A DNA stretch of 64,000 nucleotides from Halichondria panicea (Eukaryota > Porifera > Demospongiae > Suberitida > Halichondriidae). Both the position numbers and the translations under genes were made by a program. The DNA lies in assembly GCF_963675165.1 (NCBI RefSeq), contig NC_087384.1:4209182-4273181 (forward strand), in the 5' to 3' direction. Shown piece by piece: positions 48,532 to 61,300 of the stretch. The notes beneath the pieces were generated by a model. It had not been told where the DNA came from. It did not search any database and saw nothing but the letters and a program-made list of their open reading frames with translations. How positions within the stretch are numbered: position 1 is the stretch's first letter; each line of letters opens with the position of its first letter.

Positions 48532-49230
48532 ACCGGTATCATAAAATTTTAGGCCCCCCCGGGCCTAGAATTTTAACATTCTAGGCCCCCTCTTAAAAGA
48601 TTAGGCCCCCCCATAACAGCGCAACAGCGGTAATATTTATGATACATTGAATGTGTATTCTCAAAAGTACAACAACAAAAAACCAGCTATATTAGTATAT
48701 ATAATACATTACAGTCTATGCAGTGCCAGTTGCTGAATGAAGCTCTCCTCACATGCACACATTTCATGCAACTGGTCGACCGGCTGGCCCCTGCTGGGAA
48801 AGTTGGAATGGCGAAGCTAGCACAAAGTTGCAAATACTTTTATGGCGATAGCTATGCACAACATCGATTGTCTAATTAGAGGCAGATCCAACATTGCAAA
48901 GCTGCACCAAAGCATTTAACTCTTATTATAAGCATGAGTAACTTGAAGGTAAATCTTGCTAGTACTTTTAGACAGAGTCTTTGCATGCATGTCTCTTTAA
49001 TTGATGCTTTGTCAACTAATAGAGCTTACCTTACCATAATATTATATCTCTTTAACTTTGTTTATCTTTGTTCCATCGTGCAGAAAAGGATAGCAGAAAA
49101 GAGGGGGTCTAATCTCACAGTTGGGGGCCTAAACTGTTAACATTCTAGGCCCGGGGGGCCTAAAAGTTTAAAATTCTAGGCCCAGGGGGGTCTAAACATG
49201 GGGGGGGCCCAACATTTTATGACACCGGTA
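48532..49230. repeat. Inverted ACCGGTRTCATAAAATTTTAGGCCCC ends around ~0.7 kb
   Basis: The left end at about 48532 (ccggtatcataaaattttag then C-runs) recurs inverted at 49140-49230 (G-runs then cattttatgacaccggta). Single left ends also occur at 8998 and 24119. Likely a transposon family with C-rich subterminal repeats; nothing coding inside was recognised. Confidence 0.6.
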
Positions 49231-49470
49231 TGTACCGTAAATATAGCTAGTAATTTCCGGGGGGGGGGGGGGAGGGGGAAATATTTGTGGTTTTCATTGA
49301 ACATGCACTGGAGCACGAATATTATACCCACAAATGAAGCAATCTTAACTACCTTTACCTGCAGTGCGAGCAGCAACCACGAAAATAATATCCGCGAATT
49401 GTTCACAAATACTTTTGCCCCCCGAAAATTACCCGCTGTACGGTATCATCTGCAGCTCCTGGTACATGTT
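49226..49470. mobile_element. MITE with TACCGTA..TAATTTYCGGGGG ends
   Basis: Left gtaccgtaaatatagctagt then aatttccggggg; right cccccgaaaattacccgctg then tacggta. The terminal sequences are inverse over about 20 bases. A relative with weaker ends lies at 62281-62559. Confidence 0.6.
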
Positions 49471-49483
49471 GTTGTTGATTGTC

Positions 49484-49512
49484 TGATATTCACAACATTG
49501 TTGTGAATATCA
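49484..49512. repeat. Perfect 29 bp palindrome
   Basis: tgatattcacaaca, one central base, and the exact complement. No neighbouring gene. Confidence 0.85.
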
Positions 49513-49744
49513 TATAAGTATATTATACTTGATCATGATTTCTTCAGCATCATTATAAATTGTATTGTAGTGATGTGAGATGCACATGTCAATTGTCTAT
49601 AAGACTTAAAGTTATACACTATGGCTGTTCATGATGTTGTTTAACGAAAGTGGAATAAGAGGTGACATGCAGAGATTGGTGGAATTTCAAATAAAAGACA
49701 GAAAAAAGTTTCTAAGCCAATGTTAATTAATGTGCTAACTTCTA

Positions 49745-50600
49745 CATAGAAAATCATTCGCGTTTCACTATATAATTATGTCATTTTCCCCCTCCGCCCA
49801 AACACATTTTTTCTTTTCTTTGAGAACCAGGCATCCATAAATGCGCCACCGACATAAGCCATGGAAAGTAGATCTGTAACGCCGTAAATGGTCCCCCCAG
49901 ACCTTGCTGCTGTAGATGGTCAGATCATCTACAGCAGCAATAATTTGATCCCGTGCAATAAACGGTTCCCCTGCATGTGTGAGCATTGATCAAACAGATG
50001 GAACTGGTCAATGAGAGCAGATCCTATAATCATCTTCATTCGATTAAAGTTTTGAACAGCAGAAGCTTGGCCTTTCCCTACGAAATGGTACGTCAGGACA
50101 TGATCAATGCACAAACTGCTCGAAATGGTTTCATGTATGAACTGTGTTATATTATTTTTAACATGTATCACAACTCTTTTATCGGTTAATGCACATTGTA
50201 TGCACGTTTAAGTGATCATGGTGATACTGTTTGGCCTACAGTATCTGTGAGTCCATGGCAATTACATCTAGCTCTAGAATTGAGATGCAGTATACTAAAC
50301 TCTGGATGCATGGGGGAGGGGGGTGGGGCGTATGCAGCAGCATAGATGGTCTGGGGGACAGTTCATGCATGGCAACTATACATTGCCGTAGATTGTCCGG
50401 GAGGAGTACAAAATACAGCAGGGAGGAACCGTCTATAGCAGTACAGATACAGGTACATACTTCCCTCGGACCGCTCACCGGATACATGTAGTCCCCCCGG
50501 ACCGTTCACCGCAACTTGGGTCCAATTATACAGCAGAATTTCTGCCATAGACGGTCCGGGGGGACTCGTTTGTATGGGAGGATCAGTTTTTGTACAAATG
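49745..50600. repeat. Dispersed repeat with G-runs, copy 2
   Basis: Second, longer copy of the 44905-45500 block, with insertions. Same landmarks in the same order and orientation. Confidence 0.6.
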
Positions 50601-52640
50601 TAGGCCACAATTTAGTCTAACACACTTGTTAAAAGCAGTACAATATTGTATACCATGCAGAGGAGAGTACGACAGGCGCGGTGCAGCTCTAGCAATTAGG
50701 CTTTGATTCAGCAGTAATTATCCGCCCACGCCCTGCCCATGCAGTATGTTTTTGTTGAGCATAATCAGAGGCTTTAGCTGCACCACGCCTGTCGGACCTC
50801 CTCTGATTGTATACTGTCATGCAGTGAATATACTAATCATACACATACGACACACTATATATATGCCTTGTGTACACAGTTTTATAGACGTCTCACCGTA
50901 CATAATTATAGTGCCTAATTTTATAATTTGGTGGATTGACCTCGAACAGCGAAAATGGAATCACCGTTTCCCCTCAATTTGGTTTATATGGAGGGTTATG
51001 GCGGAAATAAATTTTGGTAAGGATTGCCAAACAAAAAAGCCGCCAAATATACTTCAGTTGTATCTTTCGCAAATAATTATAATTACCAGCTAGAATCTAC
51101 ATGCATGTACAATTATGCATACTAAATATTAACATACCTTTTTCCAAGCAATTTGGGCGGCAGTTTTTAGTCCAGTCCCACATGTCCAAGCTATACTCTT
51201 ATACACAACACTATGCATGCACCCTACAAAACATACATAAATAGAAGAATGAAAATTGAACTCTGACAGGTATATATACTGCATAGCGTGCATAATGTTA
51301 TCCAACCATAATAGAAAACGCATAATTATAGATCTACATGTACATCTATAATTATAAAATGGGCGGAGGTTATTATCCAAGTATATTATGAGCTGAAAGC
51401 TTCGAAAACTTAAAAACTTGCTAGACTACCCTAGCAAGTGTTGGTCTAGCCTTGTTCCCACGCCCATGCACTCGATCCTTATTGGTCGAAAGACTTTTCT
51501 CGAGAGGTATGTATAGGAGGCTATAATTTTATAGTGTTAATTGGTCCTGTTGCCATTTTGAGCGGGAGGAACACATCGATCTATAGACAGCATATAGTAT
51601 GTATTATTAGTTTTAATCCTTTTAATGAAACTGCATGACCGTATATGATACGGTTCCAATGCAAAGTGGTGACTAGATGAACCGAACCACACATGCATGC
51701 ATTTTGTGCTAATATTGGTGATAACAACCCACTTTCTTTGTCCTTTATTGAGTGGGGGAGCTAGGCTCATGACCATGCAGTGACAGTGAACTCCAAGATG
51801 TAGACTCTCATTGTACCTTCCAGAGTGAGCATGCCAGTGGTAAAGGAGTGATAAACACAAATGTATGTCATGCATGCACCTCATGTTTTCCTCAATGACA
51901 TTATCTATAGATCTATAATTTTATCTATGTCATACCAGGAGTACATGAATATTCATGTACTCCTGGTCATACTCATAAACACTATGGTTCAATGCAGCAG
52001 TGTGGGCTACCACAAGGATACCGATGACCCGCTCCTCTTTAGAACAGCTTTGACTCTTTATTGATCCATGCACCTCCTAATGAGCCCGAAAATACTTCCC
52101 AACCATGCCCGCACCTTTCCTCTAGTTTACTGTTCATTGTGTCTAAGCCTCAATCCTCACAACAGAAAAATGGGGGGTTGGGGCACAACATAAACTTTTA
52201 CCAACCTATTATATATTTTACACATCACCCTCTTCAAATTCATCACTCATTTATCACTATTCTTATACAATCATGGTATTATACGCAAGCAGTTTTGAAC
52301 AAAATCGAGTGCATACATCAGCCGTGTGTGGATATTCCTTCCAGCTCTTTATGCATAAAAATACTCACACCTAACCTGTTACGAAAATGTTGACATATAT
52401 ACACACGTGTTATAAAATAAAATCACAATAAAATTAATGTACAAAAAGACACGATGTATATTCAGTTGGTTTATCGTGTCATCTATTGTTAATGGACGGC
52501 ATTATACTTGGACTCGTTGCTCGCCTGCATAAATATACGATTAGGGCTGTGAAGATTATGTATGAGGAGCATTAGAAGCTTTTATAGTCTGAAATGAAAA
52601 CACCGCGGTTGTTGTTAAAATTGAGAAAAAGATTAGCACT
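50601..52640. other. Gene-poor stretch with small inverted repeats
   Basis: No supported gene. A short inverted pair around gacaggcgcggtgcagctc occurs at about 50657-50690 and 50775-50812; similar sequence is at 1603-1634. A perfect 34 bp palindrome is at 51934-51967. Open frames are short and without motifs. Confidence 0.5.
51934..51967. repeat. Perfect 34 bp palindrome without loop
   Basis: accaggagtacatgaat joined directly to its exact complement. Confidence 0.88.
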
Positions 52641-52659
52641 ATAATTATATAGGCTAAGA

Positions 52660-53165
52660 ATAACAATGAAAGTACCGTGGGTGCTGATGCCTCGCCTCGG
52701 TGGATGTGTCAAAGCTACATGACATAAAGCTACCAGCTATTGCATACACACATGCATGATATTATGAGCATTTTTGCATCAGGCTAATCACAGGGTAACT
52801 CATGCAAAGAGTGGGAAATGATCGATCATGCCTAAAAAGGATGGTAAAAGTACAAAGTCTAAAATTAATGGCTACTGCATGCATCAGTACAGGAGCCTTG
52901 CAGCACTCTTGCAGCTACTAATATTATAGCTAGCGTTCTATAGTGCAGAGCTAACTACTAAGTAGAGTAGCACTCCATGGACAAGTTTTTCTATGCACTT
53001 TTCTGAAAAAGCTGCAATAGCATTCCAAGTAAGCAAAACTATAGGCATAACTCAAGAACCAAGCATTATTTTTTAAATCCACCAATTCAAATCCAAGAAA
53101 ACATTACTAGAAACTCTTACTTGGCAGTTCATTGATCCTGTAGCGGTCTAAACAGACACATGCAC
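52660..53165. repeat. ~500 bp direct repeat, copy 1 (3' of the P2X stop)
   Basis: Matches 57297-57803 in the same orientation, with landmarks ggtgctgatgcctc, agcgttcta..gtgcagag, gctgcaat..gcattccaagta and cattgatcct..cagacaca. It may include part of the P2X 3' UTR. No frame recognised. Confidence 0.78.
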
Positions 53166-53323
53166 ACATGCACAAACACACTACCGTACACACTACCGTA
53201 TACTTTGCTTGCGCATGCGCACCGAGGCATAATAATCTATATACGCACACAGGTGTAATATAGAGACAGCGATCAGTACGTACCGTATTATTATACAAAA
53301 ACATGTTATGATACATTTATGAC

Positions 53324-56300
53324 TCACGTCACCTCTTCCTCATCTTCCTCTTCAATGACCTGGTAGTCATCTATTATCGGATCGTTTACGTTGAGGTACT
53401 TTTTCCGACGGTAGTATGAGCGTTTACCCAACACGTAGAGTACAAGAATATCAGAGATCACTGCCGCCTGTGCGTGTGTGTATGGGGGTGTGGTGGGTAC
53501 AAGTCATCATGCTTTCATAACATGTATAACTCAAACACATCAATTTTATTCTACTGAATGTATAAGTTGACACCACAAAACTACATTGAATATGGTACGT
53601 GTATATATATGCATGTACGTATTCTATAATAATGGTAGAAATGTCGCATATTTACAAGGTGGAACATCTATACTATATAGGGGACATCAAAATCTCTGTA
53701 AATAAATCTTTACGAATACATGCAACCATTAACTTTGCACCCGCTTGAGTGTTTTGTCCGCAACAACTGAGAACAGCCTTTATACAAATAATAGCTCACA
53801 GAGTTCTTGGCTGTATATACACTCGTTATCAAAATAGTTTACTCGGGCACTATCGGCTACAGTCATGAGATGTGTAAACGATGTCCATGGTACTTACAAT
53901 ACTGAGTAGAGCCAGCATGGAACCCAGCTTTAAAGCCAGATTCACTGGATCAAACTTTCCACCCTACATGGTAAAAAGACAAGCAGTATAATATTTTTCA
54001 TGTAATACAGCAGTATACTGAGCATTCATGATTACAGTAATGGTATCAGGGACGCGCCCACGGTCCTTGCTACTAAACACCTCTAGACAAAAATAACCAC
54101 CACTTAGGCCTATTTTACTAAACACCTCTGGGGCCTATTTTACTCAGAGAAATAGAAACGTCAAATGTGTGTGTTAAATTGAGACTGAGGATTTCGAAAA
54201 TAGCCACCACTTCGAAAATTTTGGGCACATCACTGGTTTTTGTTTTTGCACTGGTTTTTGCTTTGCATACTACTCAGGCACACAAGTAGGGGAATTTGAG
54301 CCAGAGGGGGATATCCCCCTTTCCCCTGTATGACACCCTGATAGGTATGGTCATTTGAACCTCAAAATAAAATCCATAACTCCTCAAAAATAAAGTGCCA
54401 TACGGCAGTCGAACTGCAACTGTTGAGCAGTTGGAATACACAGACCGATAGAAATTAAGGCGTACACACAAACAGCACTCCTGCGCGGCTACGCCCCAAG
54501 GCTTTCTGAAATAGATAATATAACACGTGAAGAACTGACCACTCCAGACACTTCTATCTTGAAGAGAACGCCGTATGCCTTGTACATCTTCCTAAACTCC
54601 AATCCATCCCTGTTGTAGTACTTAGTGAACCTGAGGGAATGATTACAATCAGGTTTCTAAACCGGCTGAGTGCAATAATTATTATTGCACGAAAACAAAA
54701 CAATCACATTAGTATACATAAAACTGTATTATGCATTACTAAATAGTGAAGCTGAAAGCCAATTTAACATCAAACATTATGAAACGAGCAAAATTGCTAT
54801 GATAAACAAAAATGCCAAACAATTACTGAGTGTGTGCAAATGGGCAATGGCATACACGCAACTAAACTACACAGGTGCTTAACATTACAGCCAAGCATTA
54901 CAGCATGCTACGTCTGAAATGAGTCCACATTTCCACCCTCATTACTTTAAGCTCTCTATACAATTGCATGCACGCAATTAGTTAAACTAAAATTGAAAGT
55001 TTTGATACATTAAACAGACACAATAATTATAGTACATACATCCCTCTACATAAGCAATTAACCTTGCATTATCTATCAGCTTCTTAACAAATACAAGTAC
55101 AAAGCAGAGTTCTAAAGATAAACTACCATAATTATGGCTACGATAAATAGACTACCATTAGAAACTACAAGACTGCTACGCCCTCAGGCTGTACCAAGGT
55201 CTGGAAAAACTCTCTCTAGATCAAAATTACTGCTGAAAAGTGTGTGCACATGGTCTCCAGCTGTGACTCTAATATTTGCTTGGACTTTTCTGATTGGTGC
55301 CATGTACGAAGGAGCTGACAATGCTAAACATGCTTTCATCGAAGGACTGGGTGACAATACTACTAAGAGCCCCGTAGACTTATTGATTGTAGTACACGGC
55401 CTGCTTGCTATAGCCAACATGTTCTACCCCCTGGGTGGTCTGCTAGCAGACGTATGGTGTGGACGATATCGAATGGTTGTCTCCAGCCTTTTTTTTCTTT
55501 GGTTGTGTCTGGCCCTTATGACTGTACTGGCAATAGTGCATGTATCAACCATTGGAACCACTACAAAAATCGTTGAAGTAGTTCTCCTTGCTCTGTCATT
55601 TGTGACGTTTATACCAGCTCTTGCAGGATACATTTCGAACATAGTTCAACTCGGGTTCGACCAGCTTCATGACGAGCCTAGTCAGTCACTGGGAATGTTT
55701 GTGCACTGGCTCACTTGGGCAGAGAATTTGGGAATCACTGTAGTTCACATCTTCAATACAGTGGTGCAATGCACAGAGGGAGACAAGAGCATAGGACAAA
55801 CAATGCGTGTAGCCTTTTATTTTTCTCCGACGGCCTTCCTAATAATTCTTTCAGTGTTACTAGTGATTACTTCATTCACCCGCCGCTACTTTTACAGAGA
55901 ATATATTCACAAGAACCCATACAAACTGATTATCAATATTCTGAACTTTGCTCGAAAGAACAAAAATCCAGTACGTGCACCGAGTGCATTTGTGTACACT
56001 TATCACAGAAAGCCATCGAGAATTGATTATGCCAAAGAGGTCTATGGTGGTCCATTCACTAACTCCGATGTAGATGATGTTAAAACATTTCTACGTGTCC
56101 TACTTGTACTATTTGCCCTAGGGCCTATTTACATAATATACGCTTCAACTTCAAACACACTATTCCCTCTCTTTGAACTTCACACTAGCAATGAAACCGC
56201 AGTTAATAACTCCACCTGCACAGCAAGATGGATTCTCTTGGAAAGTGGATGCCTTTCGAAAGTCATCACACTCATTTTACTGCCCGTGTACATCAGAGTA

Positions 56301-59300
56301 GTATATTCTGTGATGCGAAACAGGGTACCCAAGATTATCACCCGAATAGGCATATCGGCCGTTTTCTATATACTATCTGTGGCTAGTATGCTAGTGATTG
56401 ATCTGATAGGACACGTCACAAGGTATATTAATGGAGAACAGAATACAGTCTGCTTGTTTTTTCAAAAGAGAGATGACATTGACTCTTTGCACATGAGCTG
56501 GTGGGTACAAATAATACCAAATCTTTTACTGGACATTGCCCCTACAATTTTGCAAGCCACAACTCTTGAATTCATATCAGCTCAGGGACCACACACAATG
56601 AAAGGTGTACTTGTCGGCCTACTATATGCAATCAGAGGGTTCTACCAACTTATAAGTGCTGCCTTCATATATCCATTTAGCCTTCATTTATGGAGAAAAA
56701 ATGAGGGTCCCATTTTTAGTTGCGAACTTGGCTACTTCCTGGTGACAATAGGATTATCTCTAGTGGGTGTGGTTAGTTTTATAATCAGTGCCTGCAGGTA
56801 CAAGTATAGAGTACGTGGGGAGGAAGGGTTTTCCCAGAGTGACGTGGAGGAGGTATTTGAGCGACGAATCAGGCAAGAGCAAGAGTACCTGAGGGGATTC
56901 AGTCAACAGGAGCTATCAGCTTACCAGGAGGAGGAGATGACTACCAATGATTACTAAAGGCGGCCTCGGATCGAATTATAGACTTTCATACTATTACTAC
57001 GTAACAGGTACATGTAGAGAGTTGTCTAATATTAGAAAACCTGAATCCCTACTTTTGACATAATTATACGAACTTGGCATGCACTGTATAATATTATATT
57101 ACCATAATTATAAGTGCCAACTTCCAAATCGAGACAAAACATGGAAGGGCATTAGCGAATTTTCAGGAATTTAAGCACATTTTGACCATTGCACTCTGAT
57201 TTTCAGTGGCAAAGACAACAATTTACCCGGTCTTGTTTGTTTATACTCTTGTGGGATGCTCAGCTCTCACTATAGCTTGCGCATGCTCATAACAATAATA
57301 AAAGCACCGCTGGTGCTGATGCCTCAGTGGAAGTTTCAAAGCTAATGCTAAGCTACTAGCTATTATAATTATCATGATGAACACTTTTTTGCATAAAGTT
57401 TGCTACATGGAATCATAGTAGATCTAATAAACAGAGAAACTCAAGGAGTGGGAAATGATCAACTATGATTGTTGTTAAAAACGATCGATGCCAAAAGTCC
57501 AAGTCTAGGTGCATCAGGAGAAGAGCCTTGCAGCTCTCTTCTCACTCTAGCAGCTACCAATAGCTAGCGTTCTAGTGCAGAGTTAAATACTAAGTAGAGT
57601 AGCAACACTCTATGGGCAAATTTTTCTACGCACTCTTCTGAAAAGGCTGCAATGGCATTCCAAGTAGGCATAACTCGAGAACAAAGCATTATTTTGCAAA
57701 TCCACGAATTAAAATCCAAGAAAACATGACTAGAAGCCTATAGAAACTCTTACTTACACTTCATTGATCCTTGAGCAGCTGTAGCAGTCTACACAGACAC
57801 ACAGCTAGTGCAGGGATTTATTGAGCATTACATTGCCTGCTGATTTAGCAAAGTTAAGGGAATTACATCAGACTATACTCCTCTGATACAACAAGCATCC
57901 AGGGTATGTAACAATTAGGCAAGGAGTAACAGCTATATAATGCAACTTGTCACATATCACATTTAAAATCGGTTTCTCACACACAAAAATATGGATACCC
58001 TTATCTGCTAACACTTATGTTATAAATATTATGGAAACTATCACTCCTCGCCAACATTATTAATTTGTTCACTGTAATTACTATCACAATGACAACTGTT
58101 CGATTGAATGCAGAAAGACAGGGCATCTATATGCACGTAACGTACATGTAGATGAAACGTGTATCCATGCATGCACTTACAATTAGTCTGTTGGTATACA
58201 TGCATGTTACTTGTATAGTGTGAGCAGTGAAAAACGTCAAAATTGCCTTTTGTGCACCTGCACACTAGAAATACCACGAGTTGTAGAGTGTGTGCATGGT
58301 GTGCATGCATGCATACGTGATTGTACACACTGTACCTAAAGTTAAATCCAGGTGAAATTTTTACGTCAGGATCGTCCAACCTGCACAACGAAATACGACA
58401 CGCGAATACTAATTGCACAATAACTACAATCATATATGTATACGAACCGCATAGCGGGTTATTTTTGTATGGTGGACATTTTATTTGTATTGTAGAGCAT
58501 CTTGTATTGTAGAGCATCATACGAATTTACAAAAAAATATATTCTACCGCAATACGTTCATCAACGTCACTATTCTGAGCTGTAAGAATAATTAGAATAC
58601 ATACGAAAATCAACCGGCCGCTATACAGTATGTATTTAAGCATTTTCGTGCAAACGTATACGTACCTTTTTGCCGAGTATTTCGGATGACAGTTTTGTAG
58701 CCCCATATCCAAGTTACAGTTCCAGGTTATCTCTAGTCCCACCACACCACCCTACAAAAACAAAAACAAGAGGATATTGCACATAATAAACCATCATCCT
58801 ATATGGAACACTCCGTCCAAAAGGAGTACACAACTGACAGTATTACTCATTGATACGTACTTGCACAAGCTGTATGTGTGGTAAGGATCATAACATTATA
58901 TTAATAATTATTTATGAAAACAGACCTCGGTTTCAATATGAGCAGAACTACATGTAGAGGTTTGAACACTTTACACTTACTAGGGTAGCGAGAGTTTTGA
59001 AGTCAGTTTTATTGCCATCTTTATCGGGAGGAATCATATCCACAATCTGCTCGAGTGAGAAGATAGGACAGTAGAGACCGTTCAATGAGGAGTCGTTGTG
59101 CACACAATTTTTGATGAACGTTTCATTCACATTATCCAAGATGTTGCGTCTGTACACAAGAGGATTATACATTGTATATACGTAGGGTTTACCTCATTTG
59201 CAAACCCTTCCTTAATGAAAAAAACAACTAATAATACACAAGTACATGTACATGACTGTATAGACTACATACATTTTAGCCTAGAAGGTAAAACATGTGT

Positions 59301-61269
59301 GCGTTATATGAAATTAAGGCTAAGGGTTAAGCTGGAACACTGTATGACTCGTTAACGCATCAGCCATTTATGGAATAGATCGAATGCCATGTACTGCCAA
59401 CTTTTCTACAATCAACTTTTCTACAATCAATCCTCTAAACACACATACACACACTACCATGCTGTAAGTTAGCAACGATTGAGCCTTCTGCATTGATAAA
59501 TGAGGTAGCTAGCTGTTTGGATTAGTAACAGAGGGTCAACTGAACCAGTAGCTAATAATGTGCTGACATTAATTTTGTACTACTCACTTTCTGTCTCCTG
59601 TGTTGAATGTGGGGAACTCGACTGAGTTCTTGACTAAGACTGTGAACTCACGGATGTCTATCTTAGGTCCACTCTTCCTGAGTGAGTAAACACATACGTA
59701 CATATAATAATGTACAGTGCGGTATAGAACAAAATAGCAGCCGGTAACCAGCCAATTTCCGTGCAATTAACACAAATGACCTAGCATATGGTCAGCCTGT
59801 GCGTACGCTAAATCGTTTTGGGTGTGGCTTAATCTATCCAAGCATCTGCAGAACAGTTTGCACAAACACGTGTTAGATAAGAAGATAGATTTTTGTGCAG
59901 TAGAAAAACTTATCGGTTATGTATCAGTAAAAGGACATACAGTTAAATCTAGCCTTCAGTCAAAGAAAATGAAAGTGTGTTACAAACCTTCCAATATTGG
60001 GAGACACCATGCAGACAGAGTTACACATGCCTCGATTATGACTCATAACAGGAGGGAACTAGAAAGAAGATAGTCACAAAGCTTCTGTGTGGTTAAGTAC
60101 AGGACAAGTACTTCTAGAGGACGAAACTTTAGTGAGAAGTGGAAGACTCTAGCCTCACATTCGTAGGCCAGTCCCTAACACTAAACAAATCCTCACCTAG
60201 CGTTATAATAGAAGAAAGTCAGGTTGGGAACGAGGTTATATATGCATATGCCTGCACAAGAGTTTACTTCCACCGATATTGTGGCAACAAGGCAGGCCCA
60301 CTTACATGTAAGGTTACGGTGTACTAATTGCTCATGAATAATTCATAAGATATTTATCATACAGTAGAACCTCGATTATCCGGCCCTCCATTATCCGGAA
60401 CCTCGATTATCTGGCTTGGCAGTTTTCTTTTTATCAGATTAAATAATTCTGAAAATGGGCGTGTCCCTAAAATGCGCATGCGCGTCGCAGCTGTTACCAT
60501 GGAGACATGCCTGCTTATCTTCTGCGCATGCGCAGACAACCAGTGGCACTGCTGTTTATCAATAAAGTGGGTGGATCAAGGCGTGGTTTATTTATTCAAT
60601 TATCCGGCATATTCACTTATCCGGCCTGCTTCTGGAACCAAGGTGTCCGGATAATCGAGGTTCTACTGTAGTGCTAAGTACTGTACATGTAAGCTACATG
60701 TACAACTACATGTACAACTGATCGCCGTCCTCGAAGTTTAATAATACAGTGAAACCTCCTTAACGACCACCTCTGAACTGCCATGAAACGGTCAAGAACT
60801 CAGGTTCGGATTGAAACTACAACGAGCAGCTTTCTTTCTAGTCCCAATCAGCTTTATTGACTTTCCGAGCTAAATAGCCATGTGCTAAATCAGCAGAATT
60901 TATTGCTGAGATAGCAGCGTCATAAAAGCTAGCGCTAGATCGTCCTCTTCAAAGCTTGCACTAAAGAAGCAGTTAGCAATTCATCGTTCACTTATAGCAG
61001 GAATTGGCTCGTAATTCAACTACCACTGTAGCATTATAACATTGTAAGACTACCTCTGTTATATATACAGGCTCCAGTGTACTTACGTAATACTCTTATT
61101 TTCACTCTCAGTAGGACACCAAGCTGTTATCTCACACAGCTGCTCCCCACTATAAGAGTCAAACACACATCGTCCCGTCACGGGTCCATTACCGCCCTTT
61201 AACACCTTCCCCTTGTACTCAGCACAGTCCGAGTCATTCTTACACGGTGCGTCAGTGACTGAGGGGGAC

Positions 61270-61300
<31 letters not shown>

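Noticed and set aside
55184-56026. ORFs overlapping the transporter in other frames
   Set aside because: Contained in a 607-codon frame with family motifs; no motifs of their own.
58041-58520. 159-codon frame on -
   Set aside because: Only the 45 bases at 58336-58380 are coding (P2X exon 8); the rest is intron read-through.
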